From an uncultured Pelagibacteraceae bacterium (lineage in GTDB: Bacteria; Pseudomonadota; Alphaproteobacteria; Pelagibacterales; Pelagibacteraceae): 47,564 nucleotides of DNA. The stretch spans positions 1 through 47,564 of the forward strand of contig CACDLR010000004.1 in NCBI GenBank assembly GCA_902553695.1. Direction: 5' to 3'. Below are positions 1-8,287 of this stretch, piece after piece. Positions within the stretch are counted from its first letter, which is position 1. Each line of letters opens with the position of its first letter. Position numbers and translations under genes: made by a program. Under the pieces are notes generated by a model. The model was not told the origin of the DNA, made no database searches, and saw only the letters and a program-made list of their open reading frames with translations.

Positions 1-281
1 TATTTTGAATAGACAATACAAAAGTTATATTAGTTAGAGAAAAAGTAATAATATAAGCTGCGCCATAGACAGAATTACCTAAAAGTAACTTAAAAAAACT
101 TAATCTATAAATAATTAACATTCCAACTAGCACAACAGCAAAAGGTATCGCGCCTCTATAAAAAACTAAGCCCCAAGTTTCTAGATTTGAAAGTCTTATA
201 AAAAGAGAGTCAGGTGTAATAAACATCACAGCTACAAACGCCATTAATGAACCTTTTTGTTGGTTTGTTAAATTATTCATG
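1..281 (-). CDS. EamA/DMT-family transporter, N-terminal part (runs off the window edge)
   Basis: Minus-strand ATG at 281; translation MNNLTNQQKGSLMAFVAVMFITPDSLFIRLSNLETWGLVFYRGAIPFAVVLVGM... is typical of the first TM helices of DMT transporters. Not in the ORF track because it is truncated. Confidence 0.75.
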
Positions 282-1200
282 ATCTTATTTCTTTCCAAAA
301 AGTTTTTGCTAGATTAATACCAGTTAAATCAAAATAATTTTTTAATCCAGTTGGAGAAGTAACATTTATATCTCCATTCAGTTTTTCTGATATAAAGTCT
401 ATTCCAGCAAAATAAATTCCATCTTTTTTTAATTTTTTTGCAATTAAATTTGAAATCCTTTTTTCTTTTATTGTGAGTTTTGAAGAGCGAACCGTTCCAC
501 CTTTGCTTAGATTGCTTAAAAAAGAGCCTTTTTTTGGTATTCTAGAAAAAGATCCTACTACTTTACCATTTATTATAAACACTCTTTTATCTCCATTTAC
601 AATTCCAGGTAAAAACTTTTGGCACATAACATAGCCATGCTTTTTTAAATATGTATTTAAAAAGGTTTTATTAATCCTGCCTTTTAAAAGTTTTATATTA
701 TTGCCACCATGGCCATTGATTGGTTTCATAACTGACAATTTATTTTGTTTTATAAAACTAACTATATCCGAATTTCTTGATGTAAAGATTGTTGGAGGCA
801 TATATTTTTTAAATTTATAAGAATATAGTTTTTCAGATACGTTTCTAATTGATGTTGGATTATTTATGATTTTAACACCTTTTAATCTATCTAAAAAATA
901 GGTAGTGGTTATATAATTTATATTGAATGGAGGGTCCTGTCTTACTAGTAAATAACTAGATTTTTCTAAATTTATTGTTTTTTTACTAAGTAATTTATAA
1001 AACTTTTTTTGATCATAAAGTTTTATAAAGTTTCCATGTGCATAAATTTGATTATTTATAATAAATATATTTTTTGGTTCATAATAGAAAATTTTAGATC
1101 CTTGTTTTTGAGCTTCGAGTGCTAAAAAGATTGTTGTATCGTTTTTATAATTAAGTTTTTTTAAATTATCCCCTTGGATAGCTAATATTTTATTTTTCAT
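277..1200 (-). CDS. gshB: Glutathione synthase (ATP-grasp)
   Basis: ORF 277..1272; likely start MKNKILAIQGDN at 1200. ATP-grasp motifs (MKPINGHGGNNIKLL, GDKRVFIINGKVVGSFSRIP, INVTSPTGL) match GshB. Follows gshA with a short overlap. Confidence 0.9.
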   Translation of the reverse strand: MKNKILAIQGDNLKKLNYKNDTTIFLALEAQKQGSKIFYYEPKNIFIINNQIYAHGNFIKLYDQKKFYKLLSKKTINLEKSSYLLVRQDPPFNINYITTTYFLDRLKGVKIINNPTSIRNVSEKLYSYKFKKYMPPTIFTSRNSDIVSFIKQNKLSVMKPINGHGGNNIKLLKGRINKTFLNTYLKKHGYVMCQKFLPGIVNGDKRVFIINGKVVGSFSRIPKKGSFLSNLSKGGTVRSSKLTIKEKRISNLIAKKLKKDGIYFAGIDFISEKLNGDINVTSPTGLKNYFDLTGINLAKTFWKEIRS

Positions 1201-2467
1201 TAATATTGAAAAAATTTTTATCTTTTTGATACTGAGCCATAATTGCCTCTGCATTAGTGCTACTAGTTTCAATAATATTTTTAATATGATCTAAGAATTT
1301 AACTTCATTTTGTTTTTTACTATTTAATTCATTTCTATTTTCCAAACCTTTTTTTGATATTTCGAATAAATCTTTGGACCAATCTAAAATTGATTTTTTT
1401 CCTAAAATTGTTTTTAAACCTTTTTGTGGTGAGTCTCTATAAGCAGATATTATCTCATCTACATTCCATCTTTTTACAACATCAAATACTTCATCAAGGT
1501 TTCCATACAACAATCCAATGAAAAATGCAGGACCAGCACACAAACAATCCCATCCACAAGCATCCATCGAACGAATCTCAATATATTTTTTTAATCTATT
1601 TTCTGTAAAGATTGTACTTAAATGGTCCGCAACATCTTTTTCATAAGGAGAAACTTTTTCAATATCACCATCTATAAAATTTTGGAATGTTTTATTTTTT
1701 GCATCTATATATTTGTCGTTTCTTTTTAAGAAGAGCATAGGATAGTTTAAACTAAAATCTGCATACTTTTCAAAATCCATATTCTCTAAAAATATTTTTG
1801 GTAATCCACCTCTATAAGTATTTTGCCAAGCGTAAGATCTATAAGATAAATAACCACTTTTATTTTTTTCAATAATTCCTGAATTTGCAAATAGTGCAAT
1901 TGTTATTGGAACCAACCTATTAACTACAAAAAATTTTTTACAAAAGTCTTTCTCAGATGTGTAATCTATATTTATTTGTGTTCCACACGTTCTATACATC
2001 ATGTCTAAACTTAATTTTCCAAAAAGCGGCATAATTTTGGTCATTAGTTCATATCTATTCTTTGGATTAGATGGAACTTCTTCAATTTTGGATATTGGAT
2101 CAAAGCCAGAACTAATTAAATTTAAATTTAATTTTTTTAATGATTGATTTAATTCAAATATATATTCTTGAGACTCACCACAAGTTTGATGAATGCTTTT
2201 TAATTTTTCCCCAGATAGCTCTATCTGATTGCCTGGTTCTAAAGTTATATTTTTATTTCCTTTTTTAAGAGCTATTATATTTTTGCCTTCCTTTACAGGC
2301 TCCCAGCCAAATTCATAGAGTTTTTCAAATAATTTTAATATTGATTGATAATCTGCTCTTTTATTTTTCAAAAAGACAAATTTTTCATGTTCAATACCTA
2401 TCCCACAATCGTTAGTTTCTTTAATACCAGATCTAAAATAATTAATAAAACTTTCTTTTGTTATCAT
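1190..2467 (-). CDS. gshA: Glutamate--cysteine ligase (GCS2/plant-type)
   Basis: GIGIEHEKFVF, LEPGNQIELSG, MMYRTCGTQINIDY, SMDACGWDCLCAGPAFFIGLLY are typical of alphaproteobacterial/plant-type GCL. Confidence 0.9.
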   Translation of the reverse strand: MITKESFINYFRSGIKETNDCGIGIEHEKFVFLKNKRADYQSILKLFEKLYEFGWEPVKEGKNIIALKKGNKNITLEPGNQIELSGEKLKSIHQTCGESQEYIFELNQSLKKLNLNLISSGFDPISKIEEVPSNPKNRYELMTKIMPLFGKLSLDMMYRTCGTQINIDYTSEKDFCKKFFVVNRLVPITIALFANSGIIEKNKSGYLSYRSYAWQNTYRGGLPKIFLENMDFEKYADFSLNYPMLFLKRNDKYIDAKNKTFQNFIDGDIEKVSPYEKDVADHLSTIFTENRLKKYIEIRSMDACGWDCLCAGPAFFIGLLYGNLDEVFDVVKRWNVDEIISAYRDSPQKGLKTILGKKSILDWSKDLFEISKKGLENRNELNSKKQNEVKFLDHIKNIIETSSTNAEAIMAQYQKDKNFFNINEK

Positions 2468-4404
2468 AAATTTTTAAAATAATTTCCTAATTCTTCCAAA
2501 TTTTTTAATTTAGGTGAACATGTTTGTTTTTTACAAACAATAAAATAATCCTCACTTCTGTCCTCTTTATATATAATTGAAGCTTTATCCATAAATTTTT
2601 TGACCACCTGTTCTCTTATTTTCTTGATCGTATCAGTATTTTTTGAATTAATCGTGATGGTAATGTTGTCCTCGCATACGTCTAAAATTTTAATATAGCT
2701 AAACATTTGAGCGAAATTTGAGTTTATGTGTGAGTGAAAAGATTTAGACAATATATCTATTCTTTCCTTCCATTTACTCTCAGGAACAATATTGCTTAAC
2801 TTATTGGAAATTAATAAATAAACACTATTTCCATTTGGTATATTATTATCGTTTAGATCAATGGGTTCTACAAACAGATCATTTGATTGAACTTTATTTT
2901 TTTGTAAAATACCTTCATTAGAATTAAAAAAATTACCCCAGGCTTCATCCATTAAATTAATACATTTTTCTAATGATGATTGTTTTTTTGTAAACTCATA
3001 GTTACTCAGTAAAAGTAAAGAAAAATAAACATAATCTTCTAAAAAAACATCAATTTGTTTGTTATCATTATAACAGTGAAATAATTTATTTTGAAAAATC
3101 TGTTTAAGATTTTCAAAATTTTTAATTGATTTATCAAACAAAGCTTTATCATCCAGAATTATTGATGAATATAGATTTGTATATATCCAGAATGAATTCA
3201 AATCAGTTTGAGATTTATCATCAAAAAAAGGTTTAATTCTTTTTTTTCTAATTTCTAAAAGTTTTTTTTCTATTTCTGTAATTTTTGTATCTGCATTTAC
3301 ATTTGGATCGAAATTTTCAACTAAAATATTTGATCCTTCAAAATTTCCTTGTTCAGATATTTGGTATTTTTTTTTAAAGCTCTCTAAATCATTTTTTAAA
3401 ATTTCTTTTAGTTCTTGGTATTTCCAAACATAGTATTTTCCCTCAACGCCATCACTATCTGCATCATAAGCTGAACCAAGTAAATTATTTTGTACTAAAA
3501 ATTCAGAATTAATAAAATTAATTGTTTGTTTTAATTTCCTTTTCAAATAATTGTTTTCTTTACTGCTCAGGTAATTATTTAGTAAATTTACGTATTGAAT
3601 ATTATCATAAAGCATTTTCTCAAAGTGAGGCACTATCCATTTTTCATCAACTGTATACCTTGAAATTCCTCCCTCTAAATGATCGTAAATACCTTTTGAT
3701 GACAGACTAAGTAATAATTTTTCTACAACATCTAAATATTTTTTATTATTTGTTTTGTTGTAAAAATGTAAAATTGTATCAAAAATATAAAATTGTGGAA
3801 ATTTAGGAGCACCTTTGAAACCTCCATTGATTTCATCTGTATAATTTATAATTTTTTCAACATATGGCTCTAAATCTTGCTTGAGAACTGCATTTTTTTT
3901 ATTCAAATTTCTGAAAACTTCTTTCATTTGTGTTGCTTGATTTAAAATTTTGTCTCTATTTTCTTGATATACTTTTGAAACATTTTCTAAAACACTATTG
4001 AAACTAGGTCTACCTTGGAGTTCTCGTGGTGGAAAATAAGTACCACCTGTAAAAGGAACGGCATTCTCATCTAAAAACATTGATAATGGCCAGCCACCTT
4101 GAGCTCCAGTTAATATTGATAAACTTTTTTGAAATATAAAATCTAAATCTGGTCTTTCTTCTCTATCAACTTTAATGTTTATAAATTTTTCATTCATTAT
4201 TTTTGCAGTTTCTTTATTTTCAAAGCTTTCATGTGCCATGACATGACACCAATGACAACTTGCATATCCAACACTAAGGAATATTGGTTTCTTTTCTGAT
4301 TTTGCTTTTTGTAAACTTTCATTATTCCAGGCTAACCAATTTACTGGATTGTATTCATGTTGCTTTAGATATGGACTTTTTTCTTTTTCTAATTGATTTT
4401 TCAT
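2464..4404 (-). CDS. Thioredoxin-domain protein of the YyaL/SSP411 (DUF255) family
   Basis: MKNQLEKEKSPYLKQHEYNPVNWLAW...SVGYASCHWCHVMAHESFENKETAKIMNEKFINIKVDREERPDLD. ORF extends to 4452, but the conserved start is M17 (4404). Confidence 0.88.
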   Translation of the reverse strand: MKNQLEKEKSPYLKQHEYNPVNWLAWNNESLQKAKSEKKPIFLSVGYASCHWCHVMAHESFENKETAKIMNEKFINIKVDREERPDLDFIFQKSLSILTGAQGGWPLSMFLDENAVPFTGGTYFPPRELQGRPSFNSVLENVSKVYQENRDKILNQATQMKEVFRNLNKKNAVLKQDLEPYVEKIINYTDEINGGFKGAPKFPQFYIFDTILHFYNKTNNKKYLDVVEKLLLSLSSKGIYDHLEGGISRYTVDEKWIVPHFEKMLYDNIQYVNLLNNYLSSKENNYLKRKLKQTINFINSEFLVQNNLLGSAYDADSDGVEGKYYVWKYQELKEILKNDLESFKKKYQISEQGNFEGSNILVENFDPNVNADTKITEIEKKLLEIRKKRIKPFFDDKSQTDLNSFWIYTNLYSSIILDDKALFDKSIKNFENLKQIFQNKLFHCYNDNKQIDVFLEDYVYFSLLLLSNYEFTKKQSSLEKCINLMDEAWGNFFNSNEGILQKNKVQSNDLFVEPIDLNDNNIPNGNSVYLLISNKLSNIVPESKWKERIDILSKSFHSHINSNFAQMFSYIKILDVCEDNITITINSKNTDTIKKIREQVVKKFMDKASIIYKEDRSEDYFIVCKKQTCSPKLKNLEELGNYFKNL

Positions 4405-4416
4405 AAAATAAATTTG

Positions 4417-4444
4417 TTGAATGTATTTAATAGTGTGATACTGT
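4417..4444 (+). promoter_or_regulatory. Putative sigma70 promoter for the riboswitch-bhmT transcript
   Basis: TTGAAT (4417-4422), 16-nt spacer, TACTGT (4439-4444) preceded by TGA (extended -10 like), just upstream of the SAM-II aptamer. Confidence 0.45.
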
Positions 4445-4451
4445 AATAACA

Positions 4452-4500
4452 AGCGCTGATTTAAATCTAATTGCAGGCGCTATATAAATCCTGCTAAAGC
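4452..4500 (+). ncRNA. SAM-II-like riboswitch aptamer upstream of bhmT
   Basis: P1 AGCGC (4452-4456)/GCGCT (4477-4481); loop GATTTAA; H-type pseudoknot GCAG (4473-4476)/CTGC (4491-4494); conserved 3' GCTAAAG. Followed by an intrinsic terminator. Confidence 0.82.
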
Positions 4501-4509
4501 GATGCTAAC

Positions 4510-4539
4510 AACCACCGCATTAGTAGGTGGTTTTTTTTT
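4510..4539 (+). terminator. Intrinsic terminator between the two riboswitch aptamers
   Basis: AACCACC (4510-4516), loop GCATTAGTA, GGTGGTT (4526-4532), U-tract 4531-4539. Confidence 0.85.
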
Positions 4540-4559
4540 GCCATAGATAAAAGAAAACC

Positions 4560-4604
4560 GGGTGATTTGAACCATATTGTGCACCCTGCATAAAGCTAAA
4601 GCAC
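4560..4604 (+). ncRNA. SAM-V-like riboswitch aptamer (second in tandem)
   Basis: P1 GGGTG (4560-4564)/CACCC (4582-4586); GATTTGAACC loop; pseudoknot GTGC (4579-4582)/GCAC (4601-4604); ATAAAGCTAAAG core; located before bhmT. Confidence 0.78.
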
Positions 4605-4659
4605 TAAAAAGGAGAAGGGGTTTCATACTTTATTTGCCCTCATTTAATTTTATGAACTT

Positions 4660-4682
4660 CTTCTCCTAATTAAAAGGAGAAG
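4660..4682 (+). promoter_or_regulatory. SD-sequestering hairpin in the bhmT leader
   Basis: CTTCTCCT (4660-4667), 7-nt loop AATTAAA, AGGAGAAG (4675-4682). The 3' arm is the SD of bhmT (ATG 4686). The same octamer AGGAGAAG occurs at 4610-4617. Confidence 0.75.
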
Positions 4683-4685
4683 AAA

Positions 4686-5753
4686 ATGACTAAAGATAAA
4701 AAAAGAGGTTTAATCGAAAGATTAAACCAAGGCCCGGTAATTTGTGCAGAAGGATTTCTTTTTGAAATAGAAAAAAGAGGATACATGTCTTCTGGTGAAT
4801 TTGTACCTATGGTTTCATTAGATAATCCTGATGCCTTACTAAATCTGCACAGAGATTTTCAGCATGCTGGATCAGATGTTGTTCAAGCTTTTACTTATAA
4901 CGGTCATAGAGAAAAAATGCGTGTTATAGGTAAAGAAGAGTTATTAGAACCTCTCAATAGAGCAGCATTAAAAATTGCAAAAAAAGTTGCAGTTAGTCCA
5001 ATGGGAGATGAACAAAACTTGATGGCTGGGAATATTTCAAATTCAAACATTTGGAATCAGGATGATAAAAAATCCCAATTAGAGGTAGAAAAAATGTTTC
5101 GTGAAATGGTTGGTTGGGCAGTAGATGAGCAAGCAGATATTTTAATTGGTGAAACTTTTTATTACGCAGAAGAAGCCTATACAGCTTTAAAAGTAATGAA
5201 AGAAACTGGACTTCCATCTGTTATTACTATCGCCCCATACAGTAAGAATATCATGAGAGATGGAGTTTCCATTCTTGATACCTGTAAGGAGTTGGAACAA
5301 AGAGGAGGGGATGTAGTAGGAATGAATTGTCATAGAGGACCTAACACTATGCTTCCTTATCTTAAAGAAATTAGAAAAGAGTTAAAGTGTCATATAGCTG
5401 GATTACCTATCAATTATAGAACAACTAATGAGCATCCTACTTTTTTTAATTTACCAGATAACAATGGATGTAGTTTCCACTCTCCTCATGAAACTACATT
5501 TCCAACAGCTTTAGATCCAATGCAATGTAACAGATATGAAATAGGAAAATTTGCAAGAGAAGCTTATAATTTAGGAATAAATTACTTAGGTGTTTGTTGT
5601 GGAGCAAACCCTATGCTGATTAGAGAAACTGCTGAAGCAGTTGGTTTAAAAGTCCCTGCTAGTAAATATAGAGAAAATATGGAAAATCATTATATGTTTG
5701 GAAAGAATAAACGAATTCCAAAACATATAAAAGATTATAGAAATAAAGCTTAG
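4686..5753 (+). CDS. bhmT: Betaine--homocysteine S-methyltransferase
   Basis: GPVICAEGFLFEIEKRGYMSSGEFVP, VVGMNCHRGP, LGVCCGANPMLIRE (Zn-binding CC) match the homocysteine methyltransferase/BHMT family; SAM riboswitches upstream. Confidence 0.9.
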   Translation: MTKDKKRGLIERLNQGPVICAEGFLFEIEKRGYMSSGEFVPMVSLDNPDALLNLHRDFQHAGSDVVQAFTYNGHREKMRVIGKEELLEPLNRAALKIAKKVAVSPMGDEQNLMAGNISNSNIWNQDDKKSQLEVEKMFREMVGWAVDEQADILIGETFYYAEEAYTALKVMKETGLPSVITIAPYSKNIMRDGVSILDTCKELEQRGGDVVGMNCHRGPNTMLPYLKEIRKELKCHIAGLPINYRTTNEHPTFFNLPDNNGCSFHSPHETTFPTALDPMQCNRYEIGKFAREAYNLGINYLGVCCGANPMLIRETAEAVGLKVPASKYRENMENHYMFGKNKRIPKHIKDYRNKA

Positions 5754-6304
5754 TAGGAGTAAGGTTTTCTTGAAAAAATCCTTTTTACCATTGGAGCAAA
5801 GTGTTCAAGAGGTAAGGATTTATAATTAGGATCAAAACATCCTTGATCGTAATTTTCACAAAAATCTACAGTAGCTTTATAATATTTATGATCTTTGTAT
5901 TGTTCTCTTTTAAATCTGTCACCACCTAAATGATGTACATAATAATATGTTTGAAATAAACCATGCATTTTTATAATCCAATGTGTTTTTTCACTAACAT
6001 AAGGTTTTAAGATTGCTGCCGCATACTCTGAGTGATTCATGGGTGCTAATTCATCACCTATGTCATGAAGCAGGGCTGCAACAACCATTTCTTCGTCTTC
6101 ATTATTTTTATATGCTTTAGTTGCACTTTGAAGAGAATGTTCTAGTCTTGAAACTTGATAACCTTCAAGTGTTTCATTAAGACCTGACATAAATTTTAAA
6201 ATTCTATCAGCAGTTTCTCCAGCATATTTTTTTTCATGTTTATCTAAGAATAGATAATCTTCCTTAGTGCCATTTTTCATTTCTGTAAAGCTTACTTTCT
6301 TCAT
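5750..6304 (-). CDS. HD-domain protein, PhnZ/TmpB-like putative diiron oxygenase
   Basis: LEHSLQSATKAYKNNEDEEMVVAALLHDIGDELAPMNHSEYAAAIL...KMHGLFQTYYYVHHLG...ENYDQGCFDPNYKSLPLEHFAPMV; full set of H...HD...H...H...D ligands. Confidence 0.72.
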   Translation of the reverse strand: MKKVSFTEMKNGTKEDYLFLDKHEKKYAGETADRILKFMSGLNETLEGYQVSRLEHSLQSATKAYKNNEDEEMVVAALLHDIGDELAPMNHSEYAAAILKPYVSEKTHWIIKMHGLFQTYYYVHHLGGDRFKREQYKDHKYYKATVDFCENYDQGCFDPNYKSLPLEHFAPMVKRIFSRKPYSY

Positions 6305-6306
6305 AA

Positions 6307-7776
6307 TTAACTATTTGATCCAGTACTCAATAATGAAAGCTGAGTTATTTTATTTTCTCCTAACTCATCAATAATTTCAACAGGATAATCACCAGTAAAA
6401 TAGTGATCAGTAAGTTGAGGAAATGCATTATTTCTTTTTTCAAAACCCATAGCTTTGTATAGGCCATCTATAGATAAAAACTTTAAGGATTTTGCTCCAA
6501 TATAATCACAAATTTCATTTACTGACTTATTTGCTGCAAGCAACTCTTCTTTTGTAGGCATATCAACCCCATAAAAATCTGGAAATTTGATTTCAGGACT
6601 AGCAATTCTAACATGAATTTCTTTTGCGCCTGCATCATAAAGCATTTTTACTATTTTATGTGAAGTCGTTCCTCTTACAAGCGAGTCATCAATCAAAATT
6701 ATTTTTTTATTTTTTATAGAGCTTTTATTTGCATTAAGTTTTAATTTAACACCCAAACTTCTTATTTTTTGAGCAGGTTCGATAAAAGTTCTACCAACAT
6801 AATGATTTCTTATTAAACCCAAATCAAAATTTATTTTTGTTTTTTGACTATAACCTAATGCAGCTGCATTTCCTGAATCTGGTACTGGAACTACAAGATC
6901 AGCTTTAATATCATCTTCAATAGCTAGTTGTTCTCCAAATTTTTTTCTAAATTCATATGAAGTTTTACCATTTAGAATACTATCGGGTCTTGAAAAATAA
7001 ATGTACTCAAATACACAAGGTCTAGATTTTTTAGCTGGAAAAGGTTTTATGCTTTCCATGTTATCATTTTCAATTATAACAATTTCTCCATTCTCTACTT
7101 CTCTTAAAAATCTTGCTCCAATAATATCCAATGCACATGTTTCAGATGCAAGTACATAAGAATTTTTTAATTTGCCAATTACTAATGGTCTTATACCTAA
7201 AGGGTCTCTCACTCCAATCAACTTATTTTGTGCCAACATAACAAGGGCATAACCTCCTTGGATTTGGAAAACTGCGTCTGTAATTTTCTCAATTGTTGTA
7301 TTTCTTTTTGATTTTGCGATTAGTTGAATAATTACTTCTGTATCAGATGTAGAGTAAAATATAGCTCCATCTTTAACAAGTTTTCCTCTTATTGTTAAAG
7401 CATTAGTTAGATTGCCATTATGTGAAACACCTATACCTCCCGCGTGTGTATCTGCAAAAAAAGGTTGAATGTTTCTTAAAGTAGTACCTCCCGTAGTACT
7501 ATATCTATTATGTCCAATTGCAAAATTCCCTTCTAAATTTTTTAAAACTTTTTCGTTATTAAAATTATCACCAACTAAACCAAATCTTTTTTCAGAATAA
7601 TATTTTTTTCCATCATAGGATACAATTCCGCATCCTTCTTGACCTCTATGTTGTAGAGCATGAAGACCCAAGGCTGTTAATGCTGCTGCGTCTTCACAAT
7701 TACTGATTCCAAAAACTCCACATTCCTCTTTTATTTTAGGGTTATAGTTCTTGAACTTTTTCTTTAGCATTTTCAT
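6307..7776 (-). CDS. purF: Amidophosphoribosyltransferase
   Basis: Propeptide ending KIKEE then CGVFGISNCEDAAALTALGLHALQHRGQEGCGI; PRTase motif IILIDDSLVRGTTS. Confidence 0.96.
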   Translation of the reverse strand: MKMLKKKFKNYNPKIKEECGVFGISNCEDAAALTALGLHALQHRGQEGCGIVSYDGKKYYSEKRFGLVGDNFNNEKVLKNLEGNFAIGHNRYSTTGGTTLRNIQPFFADTHAGGIGVSHNGNLTNALTIRGKLVKDGAIFYSTSDTEVIIQLIAKSKRNTTIEKITDAVFQIQGGYALVMLAQNKLIGVRDPLGIRPLVIGKLKNSYVLASETCALDIIGARFLREVENGEIVIIENDNMESIKPFPAKKSRPCVFEYIYFSRPDSILNGKTSYEFRKKFGEQLAIEDDIKADLVVPVPDSGNAAALGYSQKTKINFDLGLIRNHYVGRTFIEPAQKIRSLGVKLKLNANKSSIKNKKIILIDDSLVRGTTSHKIVKMLYDAGAKEIHVRIASPEIKFPDFYGVDMPTKEELLAANKSVNEICDYIGAKSLKFLSIDGLYKAMGFEKRNNAFPQLTDHYFTGDYPVEIIDELGENKITQLSLLSTGSNS

Positions 7777-8284
7777 ATTCTTTTTTGTCTGGAAATTCTT
7801 TTATAAGATAGTTACTTCCTTTTTCAACTAATTGAAAGCTCAAGGATTTATCGAAGTCAATTGGCCACTTATTTGAATTATATATTATATCTACGGTTGC
7901 AAAAATACATACGGATATAACATAGCCTCTAGCAAAACCAAAAAAGAAACCAAAAATTTTATCTAATCCACCTATACCTGTGTATGTAACAGCTCTACTG
8001 ATTCCTTTATTAATTAGTAAAATTATGAATATAACAATTATAAATAAACAAATACCAAGAGTCACATCTAAAACATATTCATTATCAATTATATCATCAA
8101 CATAAGGTTTAGCTTTAGGAAATAAAAATAAAGTTATTACGTATGCCAACAGCCATTTAGATGCAGATAATAAACTTAATACAAAACCTTTTTTGTAACA
8201 CTTAATTAAAGATAGAACTGTAATAGTGATATAAATTATATCAAATGATGAAATTTGTTTAAAAAATTCAAAAAAATCCTGCAT
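7742..8284 (-). CDS. CvpA family protein (colicin V production homologue)
   Basis: Small membrane protein, four TM segments, FDIIYITITVLSLIKCYKKGFVLSLLS start and GGLDKIFGFFFGFARGYVI; upstream of purF as in many proteobacteria. Confidence 0.85.
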   Translation of the reverse strand: MQDFFEFFKQISSFDIIYITITVLSLIKCYKKGFVLSLLSASKWLLAYVITLFLFPKAKPYVDDIIDNEYVLDVTLGICLFIIVIFIILLINKGISRAVTYTGIGGLDKIFGFFFGFARGYVISVCIFATVDIIYNSNKWPIDFDKSLSFQLVEKGSNYLIKEFPDKKEYENAKEKVQEL

Positions 8285-8287
8285 TTA

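Noticed and set aside
3522-3710. Short ORFs on the opposite strand (also 4993-5217, 10173-10364, 11554-11769, 14454-14675, 17137-17400, 22505-22687, 24022-24222, 25902-26162, 26514-26753, 27416-27673, 37083-37265, 42233-42421, 43605-43793)
   Set aside because: All lie antisense within confidently identified genes and show no recognisable domains.
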